Source: Poindextera sp036494815 (GTDB lineage Bacteria; Pseudomonadota; Alphaproteobacteria; Caulobacterales; Caulobacteraceae). Taken from it: a stretch of 64,000 bases of DNA. Within the stretch, counting starts at the first letter, position 1. Each line of letters starts with the position of its first letter. The stretch spans positions 5,447 through 69,446 of the forward strand of contig DASXNV010000088.1 in assembly GCA_036494815.1 (NCBI GenBank), written 5' to 3'. A program made the translations under genes and the position numbers. Shown here piece by piece: positions 9,683-18,949 of the stretch. The notes under the pieces are model-generated. The model saw only the letters and a program-made list of their open reading frames with translations. It made no database searches and was not told the origin of the DNA.

Positions 9683-11260
9683 TCATGCGGCGAACACCTG
9701 TTGTGACCAGGTTTCGGTCAGGGCGCCCCCGGCGTGTCGCAAAAAGGCGCGCAGATTGACCGTCGCCCCCGGGGCCAGGCCCGCCTGGGACAGGTCCAGA
9801 TCGAAGATCAGCCGCCAGCGGCCGGCGCCCACTACCGGATAGGCCACAGCACCCGTCACCACGCCCGGATGGGTTTCCACCACCGCCTCCACTCCGCTCT
9901 GTCGATCCAGGCCGGCCAGGCCGCCGCCCTCGAAATCGATGGCGAACTTGCGGATCCCCGGAGGGGCCGGCAGGCCGGGGCGCCCGCCGCGGCCCTGACG
10001 GCTGGCCACGACGCGGGCCACGCCGAATGGGCCCGGCTCCTGCGCCGCCCAGTGCAGGCGATAGCGGTAGTTCAACCTGGTCCCGGCGACTATGGGGGCC
10101 GAGGGGGTCCAGAAGGCGACGATATTGTCGTCGGTCTCGCGGTCGGTGGGGATCTCCACCAGTTGCACCGAGCCCTCGCCCCAGTCGCCCACTGGCTCGA
10201 CCCAGACGCTGGGCCGCTTGTCGTAGAAGACGCCGTCGTCCTGATAGTCGTCGAACCGGCGGTCGCGCTGCATCAGGCCGAACCCGCGCGGGGCCTTGTC
10301 GAGGAACAGATTGGTCACCACCCGCGGCGGATCGGTCAGAGGCCGCCACAACCGCTCACCAGCCCCGGTCCAGATGGACAGGCCGTCCGAGTCGTGGATC
10401 TGCGGCCGCCAGTCGTCGCCTGTGGCGCGGTCGCTCTGGCCATACCAGTACATGCTGGTGAGCGGCGCCATGCCCAGGCGCTGGACGGGCGCCCTGAAGG
10501 TCAGGACGACTTCGATATCCTGCACCAGGCCCGCCTGATTGCGGTCATGGACGATGCGAAAAGCGCCTGCGACGCTGGGGCCGTCCAGAAGGGCGTAGAC
10601 CACCAACCGCCCGGCGGCGTCCTTCTCCAGCCAGAAGGCGGTGAAGACTGGAAACTCCTCCAGCTTTGGCGTGGCCGTGTCGATGGCCAGGCCCCGCGCG
10701 GACAAGCCGTACTGGTTCAACGGATCGGCGGAGCGGAAATAGGAGGCGCCCAGATAGGCGATCCAGTCGGTGCGCTGGTCGCTGTTCATGGCTCGAAATC
10801 CGGCGAAACCGAGATTCTCCTTCAGACGCCGCGCCGGCGAATCCGCCGGCACGTCGAACAGGCCTTCGGAATAGAGCACCGGGCGCGCCAGGCCGTGCTC
10901 GACGGCGAACATGGCCACCGGCTGCACCGCAGCGCGGCCCAAATGAAAGAAGCGGATCGAGACGTCGCTGGGCGGCTCGCCCCAGAGGGTCGCCGCAGGC
11001 CGATAGCTGATGGCGCCGAAGGCGTCGTAATCGACGGCGCGCAACAGATCGGCCGCCGGCGCCGACGGCGGGGCATAGGGCCGTGCCGCCAACGCGGCGG
11101 CCTTGGCCTTCAGATGCTCGAACGAAAACGGTTGTGGAGAACCAAGGGCCGGGCCGCCAGCTTCAGCCGCACGCTCGGCTCCCCGCGCGACCCAGGCCGA
11201 AACACCGCTGAACGAGGCGCCCAATAGAGCGGCCAGGGCGTTACGCCGGGTCGACAACAT
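9683..11260 (-). CDS. opgD: Periplasmic glucan biosynthesis protein, OpgD/OpgG family
   Basis: A 525-residue periplasmic protein of the MdoG/OpgG-OpgD family, which modifies glucans as they are exported. Family landmarks include FSFEHLKAKAAALA, SVQLVEIPTD, and NLFLDKAPRGFGLMQRDR with the following RFDDYQDDG. I start at the ATG at 11260 because it gives a Tat-type signal (STRRNALAALLG) as in E. coli OpgD; upstream in-frame sequence is not signal-like. It is the first gene of the opgD-opgH unit. The D versus G subtype rests mainly on the twin-arginine signal. Confidence 0.9.
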   Translation of the reverse strand: MLSTRRNALAALLGASFSGVSAWVARGAERAAEAGGPALGSPQPFSFEHLKAKAAALAARPYAPPSAPAADLLRAVDYDAFGAISYRPAATLWGEPPSDVSIRFFHLGRAAVQPVAMFAVEHGLARPVLYSEGLFDVPADSPARRLKENLGFAGFRAMNSDQRTDWIAYLGASYFRSADPLNQYGLSARGLAIDTATPKLEEFPVFTAFWLEKDAAGRLVVYALLDGPSVAGAFRIVHDRNQAGLVQDIEVVLTFRAPVQRLGMAPLTSMYWYGQSDRATGDDWRPQIHDSDGLSIWTGAGERLWRPLTDPPRVVTNLFLDKAPRGFGLMQRDRRFDDYQDDGVFYDKRPSVWVEPVGDWGEGSVQLVEIPTDRETDDNIVAFWTPSAPIVAGTRLNYRYRLHWAAQEPGPFGVARVVASRQGRGGRPGLPAPPGIRKFAIDFEGGGLAGLDRQSGVEAVVETHPGVVTGAVAYPVVGAGRWRLIFDLDLSQAGLAPGATVNLRAFLRHAGGALTETWSQQVFAA

Positions 11261-11311
11261 CAGGCCAAGATCCTCGAGCGGGTCCAGCGCCCCGCGGTCA
11301 AGCTGGACATT

Positions 11312-11326
11312 TTTACTCCGCGTTAA
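11312..11326. promoter_or_regulatory. CtrA-like box upstream of opgD
   Basis: TTTA-N7-TTAA, one mismatch from the TTAA-N7-TTAA box of the Caulobacter cell-cycle regulator CtrA. It lies 52 bases upstream of the opgD start. About one such near match is expected by chance in 64 kb of this composition, so position is the main support. Confidence 0.3.
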
Positions 11327-11529
11327 CCGCCTAAAAGTCCATAGGGCCGTTTCGGTTCCCGCGTCGAAGCGCCACGGATGAGATTGACTATCTGGCAAGC
11401 CTTTCCGCTCAGAGTCTCGGCGCTCGGGGTCGCCGGTTCGGCTGCGCTGCGAAATCGTCAAAGCCCAGGTGGCGATTGGGTTTCCAGCCGGCTAGACTGC
11501 GTCCGGGCAAGTCGGCTCAAGTGTTCTGG

Positions 11530-13008
11530 ATGAAGGCGTTGCTGCGCAGCTCGGCGATCCTGTTGTGCGCCCCTTTGGTGTGCGCCCTGTCTTCGGCTGC
11601 GGCTTTCGCCGCGCCGACGGCGGAGCCATATCAGTTCGATCTCCAGGTTGCGCCCGGCGACGGCGACGCGATCAAGGCCGGCGCCGATCTCAGCGCCCAG
11701 TTCCCCAAGATCGAGACCACCCTGCGCTTGGCCGTGGAGGCCGACCCCAACCTGTTGCGCGCCGACCCCCTGGTCCAGGCCGCACCCGCAGGCGCCAGCC
11801 GGGAAAGCCTGGGCCTGAATGCGGCCTGGACCGCGGCCACGGGCGCGCGGCTGGACCTGAGCCTCACTGATCGGCTGGGCCAAACCTGGAGCCCGCTGTC
11901 TCTGTTCGAGACCAGCGCGCATCAGGTGACCACCGACGAGCGCAGCGCCAGTGTCGGTCTGCGACTGAGCCCGCTGAAGAGCGTGGATCTCAGCCTGACC
12001 GGCGCGGCCGCCCAGAACACGGTGTTCGACACGGTGGTGGCCGAGACCTCGGCCCCGGAGGCCCAGAGCCTGCTATCCACCGCCACCCAGAGCGCCAGCG
12101 CGGGGGTGAAGTGGCGGCTGACCGGCTGGTTCAGCCTCGACGCCCAGGGCAAGATGGAGACCACTAACGCCATGTGGCGTGGCGCGGCCGCCAGCGGCGG
12201 CCCAACCGCCGCAAGCCTTGGCTACGCCTATTTCGAGCCCTCGGTGACCGGAATCCTGGACACGCCCGGCCAGGGCAAGCTGGGCCTGACCTTCGAGCAT
12301 GCGGTCTCACCGCTGGATGCGGGGGCTTTTTCCACCTTCGCGGCGGTGGAAGATCGCGCCGCGGACGCCCGCTTCGGCCCCAACCGCGAATGGCGCTATC
12401 GATTGCGCTTCGACCAGAAGCTGGCCGGCGCGGTGAAACTGTCGGCGGCGGTGACCCAGGGACATATCGAAAGCGCCACCGAGCTTGGCCCCATCGGCCC
12501 GGGCCTGCAGGCGCCGGTCAGCGTGGCCGGCGGCGAGCGGCAGGAGCTCAATCTGGCCCTGTCCGCGCCCTTGACGTCGTTCGGCCTGCCGTCACTGACC
12601 CTGACTGGGACCAGTGACTGGCGCGACTCCCAGGTGCGCGACCCCTTCACGGGCGAACTGCGCCGGGCCTCCGCCGAAGCGGCCCAGACCGCGACCGTCG
12701 GCCTGGTCCAATCCCTGAGCAGCCTTGGCGCCCGCTGGGGCCTGGAAGGTCATTTCGGCGGCGACCAGAGCCTCTATCAGATGAGCCAGGTCACCAATGT
12801 GAGCGTGGCCGACAGCGTCGGCGGCTTCATCGAATACGGCCCCGGCCCCTTCGCCGTGCGCCTCCAGGTGGACGGCCTCTATGGCGGCGACCGCACCTCC
12901 ACCGACCTCTACTATTCAGGCGTGCGCGGCGTCGGCTATGTGGACCGCACCGACCACCGCACCGACAGCGGTCAGGCGATCCGCCTGATGCTGCGCAAGG
13001 CGCTGTAG
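11530..13008 (+). CDS. Outer-membrane beta-barrel-like protein, unassigned family
   Basis: A 492-residue exported protein. The ATG at 11530 gives a classical signal peptide (MKALLRSSAILL...SAAAFA, cleavage about residue 27). The mature part is a series of alternating polar/hydrophobic strands rich in Gly, Ser, Thr and Asp (LGLTFEHAV, WRYRLRFDQKL, LNLALSAPL, VRLQVDGLYGG) as in porin or TonB-receptor barrels. There is no plug domain and no terminal Phe (it ends MLRKAL). I do not recognise the family. It is divergent from opgD with 269 bases between the starts. A role in the envelope is inference only. Confidence 0.65.
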   Translation: MKALLRSSAILLCAPLVCALSSAAAFAAPTAEPYQFDLQVAPGDGDAIKAGADLSAQFPKIETTLRLAVEADPNLLRADPLVQAAPAGASRESLGLNAAWTAATGARLDLSLTDRLGQTWSPLSLFETSAHQVTTDERSASVGLRLSPLKSVDLSLTGAAAQNTVFDTVVAETSAPEAQSLLSTATQSASAGVKWRLTGWFSLDAQGKMETTNAMWRGAAASGGPTAASLGYAYFEPSVTGILDTPGQGKLGLTFEHAVSPLDAGAFSTFAAVEDRAADARFGPNREWRYRLRFDQKLAGAVKLSAAVTQGHIESATELGPIGPGLQAPVSVAGGERQELNLALSAPLTSFGLPSLTLTGTSDWRDSQVRDPFTGELRRASAEAAQTATVGLVQSLSSLGARWGLEGHFGGDQSLYQMSQVTNVSVADSVGGFIEYGPGPFAVRLQVDGLYGGDRTSTDLYYSGVRGVGYVDRTDHRTDSGQAIRLMLRKAL

Positions 13009-13048
13009 AGGCCATCAGGTCCGTTGCGGCGCAAGGTCACGCCACCGG

Positions 13049-13591
13049 TCAGCCGTGGGCCAGATCGTAGAGCCGCTCCAGCTGGTAGCGTGAGCCGGAC
13101 TTCGTGGAATGGGTCGAATAGAGGCCAAAGCGCTCCACGCGAAACACCGGCGATTTGAGCAGGTTATTGGCCTGGATCCAGCCGGCCACGGCCACGGGAT
13201 CTGGCCGGCGCAGATAGGCCAGGGTCACGTGCGGCCGGTAGGCGCGGGTGTCGGCCGCAAGCCCCGCCCGGCGCGCGGCGCTCTCACAGGCCTGGGCCAG
13301 ATGGCGCAGGGCCGCGTTTTCAGCCACCCCGGCCCAGATGGCATGGATTTCCCGCCCCTCGCCAAAGGCGCCGACGCCTTCAAGGGTCAGCTCCATGGGC
13401 TCGGCCGCCAGATGCGACAGCTCGCTGTCCAGGTCCGCGGCCACGGTCTCGGCCACAGCGCCGGCGAAGCGCAGGGTGATATGGAAATTTTCCGCCGGGC
13501 TCCAGCGCGCCTCGGACAGGCCATGCTGGCGCCGAACGAGGCCGTCGGCGATATCGGGAGGGATGGGCAGGGCGGCGAAGAGGCGGATCAT
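13049..13591 (-). CDS. thpR: RNA 2',3'-cyclic phosphodiesterase (LigT/ThpR)
   Basis: A 180-residue member of the 2H phosphoesterase superfamily. Both HxTx catalytic motifs are present: HITLRF near residue 38 and HVTLAYL near residue 128. The family opens 2',3'-cyclic phosphates of RNA in vitro. The ATG at 13591 gives the usual MIRLFAALP N-terminus. A GTG at 13606 overlapping the upstream stop as GTGA is an alternative and adds five residues. It lies immediately downstream of the SGNH hydrolase gene and is translationally coupled to it or nearly so. Confidence 0.9.
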   Translation of the reverse strand: MIRLFAALPIPPDIADGLVRRQHGLSEARWSPAENFHITLRFAGAVAETVAADLDSELSHLAAEPMELTLEGVGAFGEGREIHAIWAGVAENAALRHLAQACESAARRAGLAADTRAYRPHVTLAYLRRPDPVAVAGWIQANNLLKSPVFRVERFGLYSTHSTKSGSRYQLERLYDLAHG

Positions 13592-13602
13592 GGGGAAGGC
13601 GT

Positions 13603-14259
13603 TCACCGTTTCTCCGCCAGCGCCCTCGCCACCGTCGGCGCCAGTCGATCTGCGATGATCTTCACGCCCGCGGCGTTGGGATGGACGCCGTCCGTCTGGT
13701 TCAGCCTCGAGTCCCCCGCCACTCCGTCCAGCAGGAAAGGATAGAGGCCGGCGCCCTCGGTCCGGGCGACCGACGCGAACACCGCGTTGAACTCGCGCGC
13801 ATAGGCCGAGCCAATCGCTGGCGGCGCGCGCATTCCGGCCAGGAGCACGCCGATGCGACGCGCCTTCAGCCGGCGGACGATGGCGGTCAGATTGGCCTTG
13901 ACCACGGCTGGCTCGACCCCTTGCAGCAGGTCGTTGCCGCCCAGGGCCACCAGGCACAGGCGCGTATCGCCCTGAACGCTGAAATCCACCCGCGCAAGGG
14001 CGTCGGCTGTGGTGTCACCAGAGACCCCGGCCCCACGCATCCGGATAGGTTCGCCCAGCCGCCGCAGGCTGACGGCCAGTTGCGCCGGCAGAGCGTCGGC
14101 GGCGGGCAAGCCCAGGCCGGCGGTGATGGAATCACCCAGCAGGGTGACCACGGGCGGCGGGGTTTCGGCACGGGCGGCGAGATTCGGCGCGACAATGGCT
14201 GCGCCCAAGGCCAAAAGGCCGGCGCGCCGGGTGATTTGAGGACCGGGTGTGGAATCCAT
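13603..14259 (-). CDS. SGNH-family esterase/lysophospholipase, TesA-like
   Basis: A 218-residue secreted hydrolase. Block I is LLGDSITAGLGL with the nucleophile Ser, block III is GGNDLL, and block V is DGVHPN with the Asp-His pair. The N-terminus is Tat-like (TRRAGLLALGA, then Ala-rich), so it should be periplasmic. It is divergent from the ybbA/ybbP-type ABC genes with 50 bases between starts. The association of tesA with ybbA-ybbP is conserved in E. coli and many proteobacteria and supports the TesA-like assignment. Confidence 0.88.
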   Translation of the reverse strand: MDSTPGPQITRRAGLLALGAAIVAPNLAARAETPPPVVTLLGDSITAGLGLPAADALPAQLAVSLRRLGEPIRMRGAGVSGDTTADALARVDFSVQGDTRLCLVALGGNDLLQGVEPAVVKANLTAIVRRLKARRIGVLLAGMRAPPAIGSAYAREFNAVFASVARTEGAGLYPFLLDGVAGDSRLNQTDGVHPNAAGVKIIADRLAPTVARALAEKR

Positions 14260-14309
14260 GGTTACATCTTATGTAGGACGCTCCCGCCCTTGCTCAACCG
14301 AAAGCGCGC

Positions 14310-15002
14310 ATGACCTCAAAGGCTCCGCCGCTTCAGCTCGACCGAATCGAGCTGACCCTGCCCTCCGCCGCCGGGCCTGTACGGATCCTCAAGGGTGTCG
14401 ATCTGGCGGTGGAGGCCGGCGAGCGGGTGGCTGTGGTCGGGCCCTCGGGATCTGGCAAATCCTCGCTGATCGCCATCGCCGCCGGTTTGGAACGGCCCAG
14501 CGCCGGGACCGCGCTCCTGTTCGGCCAGGATCTGGCCGCTCTTGACGAAGATGGCCGCGCCCGTTTGCGCCGCGGGCGGGTGTCGCTTGTATTCCAGTCC
14601 TTTCACCTCCTGCCCAATATGACGGCCGAGGAAAATGTCGCCGCCCCGCTGGAGATCGCCGGCGATCGAGGGGCCGGCCCTACCGCCCGCGCCTGGCTGG
14701 ACCGGGTAGGGCTGGCCGAGCGCCGGCGGCACTACCCGCACCAACTGTCCGGCGGCGAGCAGCAGCGGGTGGCCCTGGCCCGCGCCCTGGCCGCCCAACC
14801 GGCCCTGCTGTTCGCGGATGAGCCCACCGGGAACCTGGACGCCGCCAACGCCGCCGTAGTGGTGGAGCTGATGTTCGATCTGGTGGCCGAGATCGGCGCG
14901 GCCCTCGTCATGGTCACCCACGATCCCGCCCTGGCCGCTCGCACCGACCGCCAGGTGACCATGGGCGACGGGCGGATTGTAGCGGGTGAAGCCGCCGCAT
15001 GA
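14310..15002 (+). CDS. ybbA: ABC transporter ATP-binding protein, YbbA/LolD type
   Basis: A 230-residue ATPase with Walker A (GPSGSGKSS), Q-loop (VFQSFHLLPNMTAEENV), signature LSGGEQQR, Walker B (LLFADEPTGNLD) and H-loop (VMVTHD). The LPNMTAEENV segment is typical of the MacB/LolD/YbbA subfamily that pairs with large FtsX-like permeases. It overlaps the permease gene by four bases (ATGA), so the two are translated together. The substrate is unknown; the divergent esterase suggests a lipid-related or extrusion role. Confidence 0.92.
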   Translation: MTSKAPPLQLDRIELTLPSAAGPVRILKGVDLAVEAGERVAVVGPSGSGKSSLIAIAAGLERPSAGTALLFGQDLAALDEDGRARLRRGRVSLVFQSFHLLPNMTAEENVAAPLEIAGDRGAGPTARAWLDRVGLAERRRHYPHQLSGGEQQRVALARALAAQPALLFADEPTGNLDAANAAVVVELMFDLVAEIGAALVMVTHDPALAARTDRQVTMGDGRIVAGEAAA

Positions 15003-17518
15003 CGCCCCTGTCCTTCCGCTTCGCCCTGCGTGAGCTGCGCGGCGGCGTGCATGGATTTCGCATCTTTCTGGCCTGTCTGGCCCTGGGCGTGGCGGCCATC
15101 GCGGCGGCCAGTTCCACGGCGGAGGCGTTTCGGCGCGGGCTGTCGTCCCAGGCGCGCGAGATCCTGGGGGGCGATCTGGCCCTGTCTGTCGAGCAACGCG
15201 GGTTCACGCCCAAAGAGCAGGCGGTCTTCGCCCGCGCCGGGCGGGTGGTCTATTCCGCCGGCGCCCACGCCATGGCCCAGGCGCCGTCGGGAGATCGCCG
15301 GCTGGTGGAGATCCGAGGCGTGGGCGCCGGGTATCCCCTGGCCGGGCAGGTCACGCTCGAAGGCGCCCCCGACCTGGGCCATGCCCTGGCGCCGTCCTCC
15401 GATGGGGTCGCCGGCGCGGCGGTGGAGCCGGCCCTGCTGGACCGGTTGCGCCTGAAACTCGGCGACCGCTTCCTGATCGGCAATAGCTCGTTCATCGCCC
15501 GCGCGATCCTTGCGGGCGAGCCAGACCGGATCGGGCGGGGCTTCGCCCTCGGCCCCCGGGTGCTGACCAGCCTGGCGGCGGTGCAGGCCACCGGCTTGAT
15601 CGATCCCGGCAGCCTGCATGCGGAAACCGCCCGCATCGCCCTGCCCGCCAGCAGCCAGCTCGGCCCGGCCATCAAAGCGATCCGCGACGCGCTCCCGGGC
15701 GATGACCTGTTGGTCCGCGACCGGAGCGATGCGGCCCCGGGCGCCCGGCGACTGATCGACCGGCTCGAATATTTTCTGGGCTTTATCGGCCTGGCCTCTC
15801 TGCTTGCCGGTGGCCTGGGCGTATTCGGCGCCGTCCAGGCCTATCTGGAGACGCGCAAGACCTCGATCGCCGTGCTCAAGGCCCTGGGCGCCGAAGGGCC
15901 TTTGGTGCGCAACCTCTATCTAATCCAGATCGCGGTGCTGGCGGGGCTGGGCGTGGTTATCGGCCTGGGTGTCGGCGCCGCCGCACCCTTGCTGCTGGGC
16001 CTAATCGCCAAGACTCGGTTGCCGATCCCCGCCCTGTTCGCCGTCTATCCCCTGCCCCTGGCCAAGGCCGCGCTGTTCGGGCTGTTGTCGGCCGCGGCAT
16101 TTTCGCTGGAGCCCCTGGCCCGGGCGAGGGCCACGCCGCCGGCCTCGCTTTTGCGCCAGAACCTGGGCGGCCGGGTCGGCTTCAGCCTGGAGACTGTGGG
16201 CGCGGTGCTCGCCGGCCTGGGTCTGGCCGGCCTGACTCTGGTCACCGCCCCGACCGTGCTGATGGCCAGCCTGATGATCGCCGGGGTCGCCATCGCCCTT
16301 GGCCTGCTCTGGCTGTTGGGCTGGGTCGCAGTCTGGACAGCCAGCCGGGTTCGCGGCCGCACCCGCGGCGCGCTTCGGCTGGGTTTGGCTAATCTGGCCG
16401 GACCCCGTTCGGCGGCGCGGACAGCGACCCCGGCCATCGGCCTGGGCGTGGCCCTACTGAGCGCCGTGGTGCTGATCCAGTCCAGTCTGCTTGACCAGGT
16501 GCGCGCCGTGGCCCCGAAGACCGCGCCGGCGGTGGTGTTCACCGAGATTCCCGGCGACCGGACGGCGGCTTTCGACCGGGCGGTGGGGGCGGTGCTCGGC
16601 GCCCTCAGGTCGGATCGCTACCAGCGCTTCGTCTTTGTCACCGGCCGCATCACCGCCCTGAAGGGCCGGCCCGTGGACCGCAAGATGATCCGCGAAGACC
16701 AGCGCTGGGCCTATGACAATGACCTCAGCCTTTCGACCATCGGTCCCGAGCCCGCCAGCGCCGGGATCGTGTCGGGCGCTTGGTGGCCGGCGGCTTATGC
16801 TGGGCCGCCTGAGGTGGCCATGGAAGAAAAAGCCGCCTCCGCGGGCGGCCTGAAAGTCGGCGATAGCCTGACCCTGTCGGTGTTGGGCCGCGACGTCACC
16901 GCCCGCATCGCCGTCCTGCGCAAGGTCGACTGGGGCGGGTTCGGGCCGGATTTCGCGCTGATCCTCGATCCCGCCGCCTTGGCCGGCGCTCCCTTGCGCA
17001 GCGTGGCCATCGCCAGGATGAGCAAACCCCAGGAGGTGGCCCTGACCCGCGCCCTCGGCCAGGATTTCCCTGCGGTCAATGTGATCAGCGTGCGCGAGCA
17101 GCTGGAAGGCGCCGCCGCCCTGTTCGATCGCCTGGCCCTGGCCATCCGCGGCGCGGCTGGAGTGGCGGCCCTGGCCGGCCTGCTGGTCCTGGCCGGCTCC
17201 GTCGCCGCCGGCGCGGGCGCCCGGGCGCGGGAGGCGGCGACGCTCAAGGTGCTGGGCGCGGCACGTGGCCAGATCCTGCTGGCCTATATGGTGGAATATG
17301 GCGCGGTCGGCCTGATCGCCGGGGTGGCGGGCGTGGCCTTGGGCGGCGCGGCGGCCTGGCCGGTGGTGATCAAGGTGTTCGAAGCGCGCTGGGTGGTGGA
17401 CTGGAGCGGGGTCGCCTCTCTGGTCGCCGGCGCCGCGTTCCTGACCGGCGGCGGCGGCTTGCTCGCCGCCCTCCACGCCCTGGCCCGGCGTCCGGCGCCG
17501 GTGCTGCGGTCGGACTGA
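14999..17518 (+). CDS. ybbP: ABC transporter permease, YbbP type (FtsX-like)
   Basis: An 839-residue inner-membrane permease. It has one N-terminal helix (about 20-42), a large periplasmic domain, a cluster of helices at about 260-480 including two MacB/FtsX-like segments, a second periplasmic domain, and three final helices (about 720-830). The duplicated FtsX-fold architecture and the preceding ybbA identify the YbbP family, thought to work with a TesA-type hydrolase. The transported compound is not known. Confidence 0.9.
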   Translation: MTPLSFRFALRELRGGVHGFRIFLACLALGVAAIAAASSTAEAFRRGLSSQAREILGGDLALSVEQRGFTPKEQAVFARAGRVVYSAGAHAMAQAPSGDRRLVEIRGVGAGYPLAGQVTLEGAPDLGHALAPSSDGVAGAAVEPALLDRLRLKLGDRFLIGNSSFIARAILAGEPDRIGRGFALGPRVLTSLAAVQATGLIDPGSLHAETARIALPASSQLGPAIKAIRDALPGDDLLVRDRSDAAPGARRLIDRLEYFLGFIGLASLLAGGLGVFGAVQAYLETRKTSIAVLKALGAEGPLVRNLYLIQIAVLAGLGVVIGLGVGAAAPLLLGLIAKTRLPIPALFAVYPLPLAKAALFGLLSAAAFSLEPLARARATPPASLLRQNLGGRVGFSLETVGAVLAGLGLAGLTLVTAPTVLMASLMIAGVAIALGLLWLLGWVAVWTASRVRGRTRGALRLGLANLAGPRSAARTATPAIGLGVALLSAVVLIQSSLLDQVRAVAPKTAPAVVFTEIPGDRTAAFDRAVGAVLGALRSDRYQRFVFVTGRITALKGRPVDRKMIREDQRWAYDNDLSLSTIGPEPASAGIVSGAWWPAAYAGPPEVAMEEKAASAGGLKVGDSLTLSVLGRDVTARIAVLRKVDWGGFGPDFALILDPAALAGAPLRSVAIARMSKPQEVALTRALGQDFPAVNVISVREQLEGAAALFDRLALAIRGAAGVAALAGLLVLAGSVAAGAGARAREAATLKVLGAARGQILLAYMVEYGAVGLIAGVAGVALGGAAAWPVVIKVFEARWVVDWSGVASLVAGAAFLTGGGGLLAALHALARRPAPVLRSD

Positions 17519-17633
17519 CCGGCGTGCATTTCCGGCTGTCATGCTCCGGAATCGGCGCCCCTTGCGGAGCGCCTGTGGGTGGACGATATTTCAAGGGCGT
17601 CCGGCTTGGGCGCGTTGCAAGGATTCAAACTCG

Positions 17634-18380
17634 ATGAGCGACTTCAACCGCGGCTATCCCCGCAGCATGCAGGCGGGCGCCGCCGACATGTCGGTGGATG
17701 CAGGCCTGCGTTCGTTCATGCTCGGGGTTTACAACAAGGTGGCCCTGGGCCTGCTGCTGTCGGCCGGAATGGCCTATCTGACCGGCGTCTTTCCGCCTGT
17801 TCGCGACCTGATGTTCAATGTTCAGGGCGCCCGCATCGGCTTTACGCCACTGGGCATGATCGTGGCTTTCGCGCCGCTCGCCATCCTGCTGTTCTCCAGC
17901 TTCACCCGATCGGTCACCCCGCGCAGCTCAGGCATAGTCTATTGGACGATCGTGACGCTGATCGGCGCCTCCATGGGCGACGTGGTGCTGCTCTATACGG
18001 GCGCCAGCATCGCCTCGACCTTCCTGATCACCGCCGCCTCGTTCGGCGTGCTCAGCCTGGTGGGCTATACGACCAAGAAGGATCTGACCGGTTTCGGCAG
18101 CTTTTTGATCATGGGCGTGTTCGGCCTGATCATCGCCATGGTGGTCAATATGTTCCTGCACTCGGCGGCGATGCAGCTGATCGTCAGCGCCCTCGGCGTG
18201 CTGATCTTCGCCGGGCTGATCGCCTATGACACCCAACGTCTGAAGGCCACCTACTACCACCTGGGCGGCGACACCGCCTCCATGGGCGTGGCCACCAACT
18301 ATGGGGCGCTGCGCCTCTATCTGGACTTCATCAACCTGTTCCAGTTCCTGCTCGCCTTCATGGGCGGCAGCCGCCGCTAA
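17634..18380 (+). CDS. Bax inhibitor-1/YccA family membrane protein
   Basis: A 248-residue polytopic protein with seven predicted hydrophobic segments and the BI-1 features AGLRSFMLGVYNKVALGLLLS near the start and LIFAGLIAYDTQRLK with LRLYLDFINLFQFLL near the end. The family (YccA, YbhL, BsYetJ) includes pH-sensitive calcium leak channels and FtsH-interacting proteins. I start at the ATG at 17634, after which the soluble MSDFNRGYPR begins; upstream in-frame sequence is not conserved-looking. A strong terminator follows at 18407. Confidence 0.93.
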   Translation: MSDFNRGYPRSMQAGAADMSVDAGLRSFMLGVYNKVALGLLLSAGMAYLTGVFPPVRDLMFNVQGARIGFTPLGMIVAFAPLAILLFSSFTRSVTPRSSGIVYWTIVTLIGASMGDVVLLYTGASIASTFLITAASFGVLSLVGYTTKKDLTGFGSFLIMGVFGLIIAMVVNMFLHSAAMQLIVSALGVLIFAGLIAYDTQRLKATYYHLGGDTASMGVATNYGALRLYLDFINLFQFLLAFMGGSRR

Positions 18381-18406
18381 GGCGAAAACACGGTTCGGGT
18401 CTTTAG

Positions 18407-18434
18407 CCCCGGCGGGTCCCTCCGCCGGGGTTTT
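18407..18434 (+). terminator. Intrinsic terminator of the BI-1 gene
   Basis: A perfect 9-bp GC stem (CCCCGGCGG with its complement, 18407-18415 and 18422-18430), a six-base loop and a TTTT run, 27 bases after the stop codon. A textbook rho-independent terminator. Confidence 0.92.
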
Positions 18435-18450
18435 CTATTGCCCGATCCGG

Positions 18451-18786
18451 TCATTCCACGATTTTCAGGCGCGCCTTGTCGAACACCCTGAGCACCTGAT
18501 CCAGGTCCTGCCCGCGTTTGACCACACGGCCCCCGTGGGCGATCACCGCCCAGGCGCCTTGGCGGCGGGCCAGGGCCGGCCGCTTTTCGATTCGATAGAG
18601 CGGCGCTTCCGAGGCGCGGCGAAACACCGAGAACACCGCCGCCTCACGCAACCCGTCTATGGCGTAGTCGCGCCATTCCCCGGCGGCCACCTGGCGCCCG
18701 TAGAGCCGCAGGAGCATATCCAACTCACGCCGTTCGAAGAAAACGACGGCGACGGCCGGGCCTGATGGGGTCTGTTCGAGACTCAC
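18451..18786 (-). CDS. DUF2794 family protein
   Basis: A 111-residue small soluble protein. The sequence VFFERRELDMLLRLYG, EWRDYAIDGLREAAVFSVFRRASE, PLYRIEKRP and LDQVLRVFDKARLKIVE is the DUF2794 signature seen across alphaproteobacteria. The function is unknown; no catalytic motif is evident. It is convergent with the BI-1 gene, whose terminator lies between them. Confidence 0.88.
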   Translation of the reverse strand: MSLEQTPSGPAVAVVFFERRELDMLLRLYGRQVAAGEWRDYAIDGLREAAVFSVFRRASEAPLYRIEKRPALARRQGAWAVIAHGGRVVKRGQDLDQVLRVFDKARLKIVE

Positions 18787-18949
18787 AGGCCAGAGCCTAG
18801 TCTCAGTGGGTGAATCGCGAAAGTGGACAGCTTCGCCCGTCGTGGCGGGCTATTGCAAAAATGACACTCTCCTCCACGCCGGTGTCGGGTTGGAAGGTTC
18901 GGCCTTAAAATGACCCTATTTCGGACGCGCGCCCGCCTGTTTAGGCCGC
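18787..18949. other. Non-coding spacer before the candidate small RNA
   Basis: First part of a 415-base gene-free gap. It contains no credible reading frame. GGCCTTAAAATGACCC (18901-18916) is a locally AT-rich patch that could hold promoter elements for the transcript ending at 19086, but no good -35/-10 pair is seen. Confidence 0.4.
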
